A model generated the notes under the pieces. The model saw nothing but the letters and a program-made list of their open reading frames with translations. It had not been told where the DNA came from and did not search any database. A stretch of 64,000 bases of DNA, from NCBI RefSeq assembly GCF_000718255.1, contig NZ_JOFJ01000002.1, positions 248,001 to 312,000 of the forward strand, in the 5' to 3' direction. Numbering within the stretch: the first letter of the stretch is position 1; each line of letters begins with the position of its first letter. The DNA is from Spirillospora albida (GTDB lineage: Bacteria > Actinomycetota > Actinomycetes > Streptosporangiales > Streptosporangiaceae). Position numbers and translations under genes: made by a program. Shown piece by piece: positions 50,673 to 58,246 of this stretch.

Positions 50673-50706
50673 TGGCGCGCTGCGCGCGGAGTGATGGCGC
50701 GCTGCG
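50655..50706 (+). repeat. Tandem duplication of 22 bases at the end of the permease gene
   Basis: The unit beginning GCGCTGCGCGCGGAGTGATG occurs at 50655-50676, repeats exactly at 50677-50698, and starts a third time (GCGCTGCG, 50699-50706). It includes the codons for Leu-Arg-Ala-Glu and the stop. The first stop ends translation, so the second copy is untranslated. Confidence 0.9.
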
Positions 50707-50718
50707 GGCTGGCGAGGC

Positions 50719-50764
50719 ACCTCCGCACGGCCGCGGCCTCCGGCGCCTGCGGCCGTGCGGAGGT
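50719..50764. terminator. Strong bidirectional terminator
   Basis: ACCTCCGCACGGCCGC (50719-50734) is perfectly complementary to GCGGCCGTGCGGAGGT (50749-50764), a 16-bp stem with a 14-base loop between the convergent permease and hydrolase genes. Confidence 0.8.
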
Positions 50765-50773
50765 CACCTCAGG

Positions 50774-51889
50774 TCAGGCGACGGCCTCGTCGGGGACGTT
50801 CCGCGCCGCGCCGGCCGTGACCTCGCGGATGAACCGCGCGGTCTCGCTCATCGCGGCGCTCGCCTCCGGCAGGACCCGGTTCAGGATCTGGAAGACGTGC
50901 ATCTGGCCTTCCCATACCTGGAGTTCGCACTCCACCCCTGCCCGGTTCAACGCGTCGCTGAACGCCTCGGCTTCGGGGCGCAGCACCTCGGCGCCGCCGA
51001 CCTGGATGAGGACGCGCGGGGTGCCGTCCGTCCAGGCGCAGGTGAGCAGGGCCAGCCGCGGGTCGTCGAATCCGGCCGGCCCCACCACGAGGCGGGCGAC
51101 CCGCCGCGCCGAGTAGGCGCTGATGTAGGGGTCGCGTGCGCTGCGCTGCGCTTGGACGGCGAGTTCGCAGGACAGGTCGATCCAGGGGGAGAACAGTACG
51201 GTCCCGGCGGGGGCGGGCAGGCCCGTCCGGCAGATCTCCCCGGTCAGCGCGGCCGCGAGGTGGCCACCGGCGGAGTCGCCGGCAAGGACGATCCCGGACG
51301 GGGGGACGCCGCGGTCGAGCAGCCACCGGTAGGCGGCGACGGCGTCCTCCAGCGGCGCCGGGAACGGGTGCTCGGGCGCGAGCCGGTAGCGGGGGACCAG
51401 CACGGGCAGGCCCGTCTCGACGGCGAGGCGCGAGGTGATCGGGCGGTGGGTGCGCGGCGAGCAGACCACGTAGCCGCCGCCGTGCAGGTAGAGGACGGCG
51501 CCGGTCGCCTCTCCGGCGCCGGGTCCGTCGACGTTGCGGGGGACGACCCACTCGCCTCGGACCGGGAGCTCGTCCGGCCCGGCCTCGACGCGGGGGTCGT
51601 GCAGCGGCAGGACGCGGGCGCGCCCGCCGGGCCGCAGCAGGAGGGACGCGGCGTCGACGGTGGAGCGGGCGGTTCGGATGCCCCGGGCGTGGCCGGGGAC
51701 GCGGTGGATGAAAGCCCGGGTGCCGAGCCGCACCGCGCTGGTCAGCGCGAGGCTGCGCAAGCTCGGGCGGAGGGCGTGGCGCGGTACGGGGGGTGCGGGG
51801 TTCGTCGTCGCGCCGTGGTCGGTGCCTTCGGTGATGCCCGGCAGAGGGGTGACCTCCGCCGGGGGCCGAGAGGGGTCGGGTGATGCCAT
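50774..51889 (-). CDS. Alpha/beta hydrolase of the hormone-sensitive lipase family
   Basis: The 371-residue protein has the HSL-type oxyanion motif YLHGGGYVVCSPRTHRPI, the nucleophile elbow GDSAGGHLAAAL, the VPRYRLAPEHPFPAPLEDAVAAYRWL segment, an acid Asp region near LIQVGGAEVL, and the His in GQMHVFQIL. About 100 residues precede the fold, with low complexity at the N-terminus. ATG 51889 has GGGG 5 bases upstream; GTG 51895 is an alternative. It probably cleaves short-chain esters. The upstream sequence is unusually AT-rich for this window (51896-51965) and divides it from acuC. Confidence 0.88.
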   Translation of the reverse strand: MASPDPSRPPAEVTPLPGITEGTDHGATTNPAPPVPRHALRPSLRSLALTSAVRLGTRAFIHRVPGHARGIRTARSTVDAASLLLRPGGRARVLPLHDPRVEAGPDELPVRGEWVVPRNVDGPGAGEATGAVLYLHGGGYVVCSPRTHRPITSRLAVETGLPVLVPRYRLAPEHPFPAPLEDAVAAYRWLLDRGVPPSGIVLAGDSAGGHLAAALTGEICRTGLPAPAGTVLFSPWIDLSCELAVQAQRSARDPYISAYSARRVARLVVGPAGFDDPRLALLTCAWTDGTPRVLIQVGGAEVLRPEAEAFSDALNRAGVECELQVWEGQMHVFQILNRVLPEASAAMSETARFIREVTAGAARNVPDEAVA

Positions 51890-52038
51890 GTGCACCCCAT
51901 TTGTCGCTATTTCGGACGTATTACTTAGATGCCCAAAGACCGAGTGTTGTTCACGTCACAACTTCGTAGCGGTGACCGCCCCGGATGACGGCCGCAGGTG
52001 TGATCCAGGCCACTCATCCGTCGCGATACCGTGACGTC

Positions 52039-53262
52039 ATGAGCCGTTCCACCCCCTCCCCGTCCGCCGGACCGCAGGACTGCGGGCTCACGATCTTCTG
52101 GGACGACCGGCTCATCTCCTACGACTTCGGGCAGGGCCACCCCCTCGACCCGGTCCGCGTCGAGCTGACGATGGCGCTCGCCCGCGACCTCGGCGTCGCC
52201 GACCGTCCGAACGTCACCATGGCGCCGTTCGAGATCGCCGACGACGAGCTGCTGCGGCTCGTCCACGACGAGGCGTACATCGCGGCCGTCAAGTACGTCG
52301 GCGCGACGGGCCTGGCGGAGGCGCGGTACGGCCTCGGCAGCGACGACAACCCGGTCTTCTTCGGCATGCACGACGCGGCCGCGCTGGTGGCGGGCGCGTC
52401 CGTCGCCGCCGCCCAGGCCGTCTGGACCGGCCGCGCCGAGCACGCCGCGAACATCTCCGGCGGCCTCCACCACGCCCTGCGCGGCGCCGCCAGCGGCTTC
52501 TGCGTCTACAACGACCCCGCCATCGCGATCGCGTGGCTCCTGGAGAACGGCGCCGAACGCGTCGCCTACGTCGACATCGACGTCCACCACGGCGACGGCG
52601 TCCAGGCCGCCTTCTACGACGACCCCCGCGTCCTGACCATCAGCCTGCACGAGACGCCCCGCACCCTCTTCCCGGGCACGGGCTTCCCGAGCGAGACCGG
52701 CGGCAAGGGCGCCGAGGGCAGCGCGGTGAACGTGGCGCTCCCGCCCGGCACCGGCGACGCGGCCTGGCTGCGCGCGTTCCACGCCGTCGTCCCGCAGCTG
52801 CTGCGCCGGTTCCGCCCGCAGGTCCTGCTCACCCAGCACGGCGCCGACGCCCACGCGCTCGACCCGCTCGCCCACCTGACCCTCAGTGTGGACGGCCAGC
52901 GCACCGCGTACGCGGCGCTGCACCGCCTCGCGCACGAGGTGGCGGACGGCCGCTGGATCGCGACCGGCGGCGGCGGCTACGAGCTGGTCCAGGTCGTTCC
53001 GCGGGCCTGGGCGCACCTGCTCGCCGAGGCGGCCGGCGGCCCCATCGCGCCCGACACCGCGACACCGGACGGCTGGCGCGCGTTCGTCCGGGAGCGCACC
53101 GGCGAGATCGCGCCGCGCCGGATGACGGACGGTACGGACGTGGTCGAGGTCGCCGCGTGGGGCGAGGGCCACGATCCGGGCAACCCGGTCGACCAGGCCG
53201 TGCTGGCGACCCGTCGCGCGGTCTTCCCCGAGCACGGCATCGACCCCCTGACGGACGAGTGA
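52039..53262 (+). CDS. acuC: Histone-deacetylase-like acetoin utilisation protein (AcuC)
   Basis: The 407-residue zinc deacetylase has the class I HDAC motifs: YDFGQGHPLDPVRVELT, HDEAYIAAVK, GGLHHALRGAASGFCVYNDPAIAI (catalytic His pair), VAYVDIDVHHGDGVQAAFY (zinc Asp and His), SLHETPRTLFPGTG, and TGGGGYE (Tyr). AcuC removes acetyl groups from lysines, for example on acetyl-CoA synthetase. ATG 52039 lies 6 bases after TACCGT (52027-52032), leaderless. The next gene starts 7 bases after the stop and is likely co-transcribed. Confidence 0.93.
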   Translation: MSRSTPSPSAGPQDCGLTIFWDDRLISYDFGQGHPLDPVRVELTMALARDLGVADRPNVTMAPFEIADDELLRLVHDEAYIAAVKYVGATGLAEARYGLGSDDNPVFFGMHDAAALVAGASVAAAQAVWTGRAEHAANISGGLHHALRGAASGFCVYNDPAIAIAWLLENGAERVAYVDIDVHHGDGVQAAFYDDPRVLTISLHETPRTLFPGTGFPSETGGKGAEGSAVNVALPPGTGDAAWLRAFHAVVPQLLRRFRPQVLLTQHGADAHALDPLAHLTLSVDGQRTAYAALHRLAHEVADGRWIATGGGGYELVQVVPRAWAHLLAEAAGGPIAPDTATPDGWRAFVRERTGEIAPRRMTDGTDVVEVAAWGEGHDPGNPVDQAVLATRRAVFPEHGIDPLTDE

Positions 53263-53269
53263 TGGCGGC

Positions 53270-54112
53270 ATGATGACGGTTCCGACCCGGGACGGGCTGC
53301 GCGCGCACCTGGTCCGCACGATGATCGCGGGCGATGTCGCCACGCCGCGGCAGAACAACCTGCTGCACTACCGCCGGATGGCGGCGGGCCACCCGTACTA
53401 CCAGTTCGGCCTGGAGCTGAAGCGGGAGTGGACGGAGCGGACCGTCCTGGAAATGATGGTCGAGCGCTGCGGCGTCCACCCCGACCCGTACCACCTGTAC
53501 GGCGACGACACCATCGACCCCGACATCACCATCGCCGCCTTGGAGGCGATGGGCGACCGGATCGGCGCGGCCGCGCGCCGGCGGGCGAACGTCGTGCTCG
53601 CCACGGGCCATCCCGCCACCCTCACGCCGCTCTACCAGGGCCTCGCGCGGGCGCTCACCGCGGCCGGGTGCAGGGTGCTGGCACCCGCGGCGGGCTGGAC
53701 GTACGAGATCGACACCGGCTACGGCGGCGCGGAGACGCGCCGCATCGTCTACGCGGACGGCGGCGTGGCGATGCTGGAGGGCGACGACGGCCGCACGCAC
53801 CATACGCACGACGCCGCGCCGATGGAGGCGATGCTGGACGCGCTAGATAGCGCTTCAGAGGACACGGCGGGAGAAGAATCCGGGTTTTGGCCGGATCTGG
53901 CCATTGCCGACCATGGCTGGGCCGGGGCGGCCGGCCAGGCCGGCATTCCCACCGTCGGATTCGCGGACTGTAACGACCCGGCGCTGTTCGCGGGCGCCGC
54001 CGAAGGCCGGATCGAGGTCGCCGTGCCGCTCGACGACGGCATATCCGCGCACCATTACGCGCCTTTGACGGCGTTCCTGCTCGATCGGGCCGGGCTGCCG
54101 CTGCCCGCCTGA
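53270..54112 (+). CDS. Conserved actinobacterial phosphatase-like protein
   Basis: The 280-residue protein resembles proteins annotated simply as phosphatase next to acuC in Streptomyces; I know of no firm biochemical proof. Likely metal or active-site segments are GDVATPRQNNLLHYRRM, VLATGHPATLTPLYQGL, HHTHDAAPMEAML, IADHGWAGAAGQAGIPTVGFADCNDPALF and VPLDDG. A short acidic stretch at about 192-205 (SASEDTAGEESG) falls in a less GC-rich piece of DNA and may be a recent insertion. Position behind acuC suggests a linked role in acetyl-lysine or acyl-phosphate metabolism. Confidence 0.7.
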   Translation: MMTVPTRDGLRAHLVRTMIAGDVATPRQNNLLHYRRMAAGHPYYQFGLELKREWTERTVLEMMVERCGVHPDPYHLYGDDTIDPDITIAALEAMGDRIGAAARRRANVVLATGHPATLTPLYQGLARALTAAGCRVLAPAAGWTYEIDTGYGGAETRRIVYADGGVAMLEGDDGRTHHTHDAAPMEAMLDALDSASEDTAGEESGFWPDLAIADHGWAGAAGQAGIPTVGFADCNDPALFAGAAEGRIEVAVPLDDGISAHHYAPLTAFLLDRAGLPLPA

Positions 54113-54145
54113 GCGCGCGCTCGGGGCTGTCCGGCACCGGTCAGC

Positions 54146-54160
54146 GTCACGGCGTGTGAC
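54146..54160. promoter_or_regulatory. BldD-like operator upstream of the BdtA-like gene
   Basis: GTCAC-GGCGT-GTGAC is a perfect 5-bp-arm dyad. Compared with the BldD consensus NTNACNC(A/T)GNGTNAN it fits all fixed positions except the central C and A/T. It lies about 300 bases before the regulator gene, whose Streptomyces relative BdtA is a BldD target. The rest of the gap 54113-54451 holds no gene. Confidence 0.4.
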
Positions 54161-54352
54161 GCAACGGCCCTAACGAGGTCATTGAGCTCGCGAAAAGCGA
54201 CTGAGAATGCCGGAGTCGCAGGTCAACGCGCTGTTCCGAATAACATCCGGTGGCGTCGCCACGCGTTGTCCCGCCATATTCACGCTCCGTGTGGAATTAC
54301 CACTGTGGCCGCGAGGCCAGCCTCGGATGCAGAAATGAGTGGAACTCCCCTC

Positions 54353-54380
54353 TTGCGACTGCCGATGCGCGATTTACGCT
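54353..54380 (+). promoter_or_regulatory. Promoter of the BdtA-like gene
   Basis: TTGCGA (54353-54358) and TACGCT (54375-54380) are 16 bp apart and 71 bases upstream of the start codon. Confidence 0.5.
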
Positions 54381-54451
54381 GGAGAAGTACACGTGCGTGA
54401 TCAAAGTCACCCGGAGGGCCGGTGCGCGGCACGTGTGGAAGAGGGCGTCCG

Positions 54452-54655
54452 ATGAGCTCAGGCGAGCGACCTCTCAGCGAGGTCAGGTTCCTGACGGTGG
54501 CCGAAGTGGCGGCGGTGATGCGGGTGTCCAAGATGACCGTCTACCGCCTCGTCCACTCTGGAGAGCTGCCCGCCATCCGCGTGGGCCGCTCGTTCAGGGT
54601 CCCCGAGCAGGCCGTTCACGATTACCTGCGCGAAGCGTTCATCGAAGCCGGATAA
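54452..54655 (+). CDS. BldC-family (BdtA-like) excisionase-type DNA-binding protein
   Basis: The 67-residue protein is a single MerR/excisionase-type winged helix-turn-helix: VRFLTVAEVAAVMRVSKMTVYRLVHSGELPAIRVGRSFRVPEQAVHDYLREAF. It matches the BdtA/BldC-like group of sporulating actinobacteria (S. coelicolor SCO3328, from memory) and lacks any ligand domain. Such proteins control development. GAGGG lies 7 bases before ATG 54452; an in-frame GTG-like extension at 54422 is not needed. bS22 follows 391 bases later. Confidence 0.9.
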   Translation: MSSGERPLSEVRFLTVAEVAAVMRVSKMTVYRLVHSGELPAIRVGRSFRVPEQAVHDYLREAFIEAG

Positions 54656-54950
54656 CGGGGTAGTGGCGGGGTCGTGGACCTCGTCGCGAACTCCTCACCC
54701 GGCCGTGCAGGGGGCATCGGGACGCCATGTCCCGAAGCTGGGGGAAATGGACCAGGACCGGCCGGCGGCCCGTCGGCCGCCGGATCCGGTGCCCGGGGTA
54801 TCGGGGGCCGTGCCCGCGATGTCCCGGGCACCGGGACCGGAGACGCGCCGCACCGGAACACCGCACCGGAACACCGCGCGGCACCCCGATCGGGACACGG
54901 CGAGCCCGCCACCCGTTCATGCCGCGTCATGACCTCGGCCGGTACAGCGG
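54656..54950. other. Gene-free stretch between the BdtA-like gene and bS22
   Basis: No plausible protein is encoded here. It has a short tandem repeat (ACCGGAACACCGC twice, near 54851-54876) and several CCGGGCACCGGGACCGG-like stretches that could fold. I see no recognisable RNA family. Confidence 0.45.
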
Positions 54951-54956
54951 TACCCT
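54951..54956 (+). promoter_or_regulatory. Putative -10 box for the bS22 gene
   Basis: TACCCT lies about 90 bases upstream of the bS22 GTG, with TGACCT about 17 bases further up as a possible -35 box. A second candidate is the TAGCGA at 55034-55039. Confidence 0.4.
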
Positions 54957-55046
54957 TGGGCGGCGGACCGTGCGCGCGTCACGAACGACGCTCGCCCGCG
55001 GGACGCCCGACTCCTGCTCGATACCCAACACGCCTAGCGAGGTCTC

Positions 55047-55145
55047 GTGGGCTCTGTCATCAAGAAGCGCCGCAAGCGGATGGCCAAGAAGAAGCACCGC
55101 AAGCTGCTGAAGAAGACGCGCATCCAGCGCCGTAACAAGAAGTAA
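55047..55145 (+). CDS. 30S ribosomal protein bS22 (AURKAIP1/COX24 domain)
   Basis: This 32-residue, strongly basic protein reads MGSVIKKRRKRMAKKKHR, then KLLKKTRIQRRNKK. It is almost identical in pattern to bS22 of mycobacteria (the small AURKAIP1/COX24-domain protein bound near the decoding centre). It is too short for most gene callers. The GTG at 55047 has GCGAGG 6 bases upstream. It is not linked to other ribosomal genes, which is typical for this gene in actinobacteria. Confidence 0.95.
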   Translation: MGSVIKKRRKRMAKKKHRKLLKKTRIQRRNKK

Positions 55146-55182
55146 CCCGCCGGCCACTCAGCCGTAAGGGGTGGGGCGCACA

Positions 55183-56214
55183 GTGTCCTCCATGCCCGCT
55201 GCCGCGGCCCGTGTCGTCCTCGTCACGGGCGTCTCCCGTTTCCTGGGCGCGCGGGTCGCGAACACCCTCCAAGCCGACCCGGGCATCGACCGGGTCATCG
55301 GCGTGGACACGGTGCCGCCCACCGCGCCGCTGGGCCGGACGGAGTTCGTCCGGGTCGACATCCGCACGCCCGGGATCGCGAAGGTCATCGCGTCCGCGCG
55401 GGTGGACACCGTGGTGCATCTCAGCCTGGTGACGTCGCCGTCCGCACCGCGCGCGAAGGCGAAGGAACTCAACGTCATCGGGACGATGCAGCTGCTCGCG
55501 GCGTGCCAGCGCTCGCCCGACATGCGGCGGCTCGTCGTGCGCTCCTCCGCCGCGGTGTACGGCTCGTCCGCGAAGGACCCGGCCGTCTTCACCGAGCAGG
55601 ATGAACCCGTCGAGAGCCCCGCGAGCGGCTACGGCAAGGACGCCGTCGAGATCGAGGGCTATGTGCGCGGGCTGCTGCGGCGCCGCTCCGACCTGAGCGT
55701 CGCCGTGCTGCGCTTCGCGAACTTCCTCGGCCCGTCCGTCGACTCGCCGTTCACTCGCTACCTCCGGATGCCGGTCGTCCCGACGGTGCTCGGCTTCGAC
55801 CCGCGCCTGCAGTTCGTCCACGAGGACGACGGCGTCGAGGTGCTGCGGCGCATGACGCTCGAGGAGCACTCGGGCCTCTTCAACGTCGCGGGCGACGGGG
55901 TCCTGCTGCTGTCCCAGGCGCTGCGGCGCGCCGGGCGGGTCTCCGTGCCCGTCCCCGCCCCGTCCTTCTCGACGGTGGGCGACGTCGGGCGCCGCTTCGC
56001 GGGCATGTCCGGCTTCTCGCCCGAACTGCTGCGCTGGCTGACCCACGGCCGCGTCATCGACACCTCCGCCCTCGAGCGCGCGCTCGACTGGCGTCCCAAG
56101 CACTCGTCCGAGTCGGCGTTCGCCGACTTCGTCACCGGCCAGGGTCTCGGCCGCGGCGCGCCGCTCCAGGTGCTCGACCGCCTGACCGGACTGTTCCAGG
56201 GAGACCGGCGATGA
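55183..56214 (+). CDS. NAD-dependent epimerase/dehydratase-family protein
   Basis: The 343-residue protein is an extended SDR. The nucleotide site VVLVTGVSRFLGARVA departs from the usual GxxGxxG only in its Ser-Arg. VDTVVHLSLVTSPS, VVRSSAAVYGS, SGYGKDAVEIEGYVRG (YxxxK) and VLRFANFLGPS follow. A Ser-Ser-Ala-Ala and Tyr-Gly-Lys catalytic set is visible. GTG 55183 has AAGGGGTGGG about 8 bases upstream; ATG 55192 is possible. It is coupled by a 4-base overlap to an acyltransferase gene, which suggests a role in making or modifying a glycolipid. Confidence 0.88.
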   Translation: MSSMPAAAARVVLVTGVSRFLGARVANTLQADPGIDRVIGVDTVPPTAPLGRTEFVRVDIRTPGIAKVIASARVDTVVHLSLVTSPSAPRAKAKELNVIGTMQLLAACQRSPDMRRLVVRSSAAVYGSSAKDPAVFTEQDEPVESPASGYGKDAVEIEGYVRGLLRRRSDLSVAVLRFANFLGPSVDSPFTRYLRMPVVPTVLGFDPRLQFVHEDDGVEVLRRMTLEEHSGLFNVAGDGVLLLSQALRRAGRVSVPVPAPSFSTVGDVGRRFAGMSGFSPELLRWLTHGRVIDTSALERALDWRPKHSSESAFADFVTGQGLGRGAPLQVLDRLTGLFQGDRR

Positions 56215-57128
56215 TCAACGCCCACCGCGACGCCGCCGAGGACGGCGCACAGGTCATCCCGCTCGACTCCGCGCGGCGGCGCGAGCCCGAGCGCGGTCCG
56301 CTCGAGCGCAGGATCGCCGAGGGGCTCGCCTTCCTGCGCCGCCGCCTCGCGGGCGACTACGAGGTGGACGAGTTCGGCTTCGACCCCGAGCTGAACGAGG
56401 CCGTCCTCCTGCCCGCCGCGCGCGCCCTCTACGAGCACTGGTTCCGGGTGGAGCTCGCCGGCGTCGACAACGTCCCGAAGGACGGCGGCGCCCTCATCGT
56501 CGCGAACCACTCGGGCACCCTGCCCATCGACGGCATCATGCTGTCGGTGGCCCTCAACGACCACGCCGGACGGCACGTCCGGCTGCTGGGCGCCGACCTC
56601 GTGTACCAGGTGCCGGTGCTCGGCCACCTGTCCCGCAAGGCGGGCCACACCCTCGCCTGCCACGCCGACGCCGCGCGCCTGCTCGGCAAGGGCGAGCTCG
56701 TCGGCGTGTTCCCCGAGGGGTTCAAGGGCGTCGGCAAGCCGTTCGCCGACCGGTACAAGCTGCAGCGCTTCGGCCGCGGCGGGTTCGTCGAGACGGCGCT
56801 GCGCGCGAACGTCCCGATCGTCCCGGCCGCGATCGTCGGCGCCGAGGAGATCTACCCCAAGATCGCCGACCTGCGCCCGCTGGCCCGGCTGCTCGGCCTG
56901 CCGTACTTCCCGATCACCCCGACGTTCCCGCTGCTCGGCCCGGCGGGGCTGATCCCGCTGCCGTCCAAGTGGATGATCCAGTTCGGTGAGCCGATGACCC
57001 TGGACGAGTACGGCGCGGACGCCGCGGACGACCCGATGACGGTCTTCAACATCACCGACCACGTCCGCGAGAACGTCCAGCAGATGCTCTACGACACCCT
57101 GCTGCGGCGCGGGCCCGCCTTCCTCTGA
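56211..57128 (+). CDS. Lysophospholipid (PlsC-like) acyltransferase
   Basis: The 305-residue protein has a PlsC-type acyltransferase domain. The acceptor motif is IVANHSGTLPIDGIML, with His and Asp six residues apart instead of the usual four; GVFPEGFKGVGKPF is the substrate-binding motif; VPIVPAAIVGAEEIYP and FPLLGPAGLIPLPSKWMIQFGEPM are the later motifs. It transfers fatty acyl groups to a phospholipid precursor or glycolipid. The start overlaps the epimerase stop by 4 bases. It has no membrane helix and probably sits on the membrane surface. Confidence 0.9.
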   Translation: MINAHRDAAEDGAQVIPLDSARRREPERGPLERRIAEGLAFLRRRLAGDYEVDEFGFDPELNEAVLLPAARALYEHWFRVELAGVDNVPKDGGALIVANHSGTLPIDGIMLSVALNDHAGRHVRLLGADLVYQVPVLGHLSRKAGHTLACHADAARLLGKGELVGVFPEGFKGVGKPFADRYKLQRFGRGGFVETALRANVPIVPAAIVGAEEIYPKIADLRPLARLLGLPYFPITPTFPLLGPAGLIPLPSKWMIQFGEPMTLDEYGADAADDPMTVFNITDHVRENVQQMLYDTLLRRGPAFL

Positions 57129-57171
57129 CCCGCCTTCCACTGAGGCCGCCCTCCCACAGGGGCTCGGTCCC

Positions 57172-58050
57172 TCAGTGGGCGCGGGAGTAGTGCCGGCGCA
57201 GGGCGATGCCCGCGGCCACGCCGCCGGCGATGGCGCCCGCGCCCGCGGCGGCCGGCAGCGCCACCATCGTGACCTTGCGGCCCGTGCGGAAGTCGTGGAC
57301 GGGCCAGCCGTTCTCCTTCGCGTGGGCGCGGAGCCCGGCGTCGGGGTTCACGGCGTGCGGGTGGCCGACCGCGGTCAGCATCGGCAGGTCGTTCATCGAG
57401 TCGCTGTAGGCGGAGCAGCGCGCCAGGTCGAGGCCCTCGCGGGCGGCGAGGGCGCGGACCGCCTCCGCCTTGGCCGGGCCGTGCAGCAGGTTGCCGACGA
57501 GCCGTCCGGTGTAGACGCCGTCGCGGGTCTCGGCGACCGTGCCGAGGGCGCCGGTCAGCCCGAGGCGGTGCGCGATCGTGCGGGCGACCTCGACGGGGGT
57601 CGCGGTGACGAGCCAGACCTGCTGGCCCGCGTCCAGGTGCTGGAGGGCGAGGGTGCGGGTGCCGGACCAGATCCGGTCGGCCATCACCTCGTCGTAGATC
57701 TCCTCGCTGAGCCGGACGATCCCGTCCACCTCCTGGCCCGCGACGAACGCGAGGGCGGCCTCCTTGGCGGTGCCGATGTGCTCGGCGTTCTCGGTGCCGC
57801 GCAGCCGGAACGCGGCCTGCCCCCAGGCGAACCCGGCCAGGTCGCGCATCGTGAACAGCTTGCGGGCGGCGAGCCCCCGCGCGAAGTAGTAGATGGACGC
57901 GCCGCGCATCATCGTGTTGTCGACGTCGAAGAAGGCCGCCGCGGCCGGATCGGGGTCCGGGAGCGGCTCGGGTTCGGCCGCCGCCGCGGCGGCCGCCTCG
58001 CCGGCCTTCACGTGATCGTGGTACTTCCCGCGCTGCCAGAATCGCCGCAT
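57172..58050 (-). CDS. HAD-superfamily (HAD-IB) phosphatase
   Basis: The 292-residue protein has the HAD motifs FFDVDNTMMRGAS (nucleophile Asp pair), LVTATPVEVARTIAHRLG (motif II), NLLHGPAKAEAVRALA (motif III Lys) and YSDSMNDLPMLTAVGHPHAVNPD (motif IV). It is of the SerB/CicA HAD-IB type with a helical cap. A hydrophobic tail (ALPAAAGAGAIAGGVAAGIAL) may anchor the C-terminus. ATG 58050 lies 6 bases after TAGGCT (58057-58062 on the other strand), leaderless. It faces the epimerase-acyltransferase pair, so its substrate may be a lipid phosphate, by inference. Confidence 0.92.
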   Translation of the reverse strand: MRRFWQRGKYHDHVKAGEAAAAAAAEPEPLPDPDPAAAAFFDVDNTMMRGASIYYFARGLAARKLFTMRDLAGFAWGQAAFRLRGTENAEHIGTAKEAALAFVAGQEVDGIVRLSEEIYDEVMADRIWSGTRTLALQHLDAGQQVWLVTATPVEVARTIAHRLGLTGALGTVAETRDGVYTGRLVGNLLHGPAKAEAVRALAAREGLDLARCSAYSDSMNDLPMLTAVGHPHAVNPDAGLRAHAKENGWPVHDFRTGRKVTMVALPAAAGAGAIAGGVAAGIALRRHYSRAH

Positions 58051-58246
58051 GCTCCGAGCCTAATCAACGTCCCCGCGCACGGCGGAGCGCCGGGTGCTTT
58101 TACGAGAGTCGTCACCTGGACCTCAGCGGGGGTTCGCCCGCTCGTCGGCTGCCGCCACTCCGGATACCGATCGGTAGGCAGGGCGCTGCCGGGTCTCCGG
58201 GCCGGTTACCCGTCTCCGCCGCGCATCGGGCACCATTGGGGGCGCG

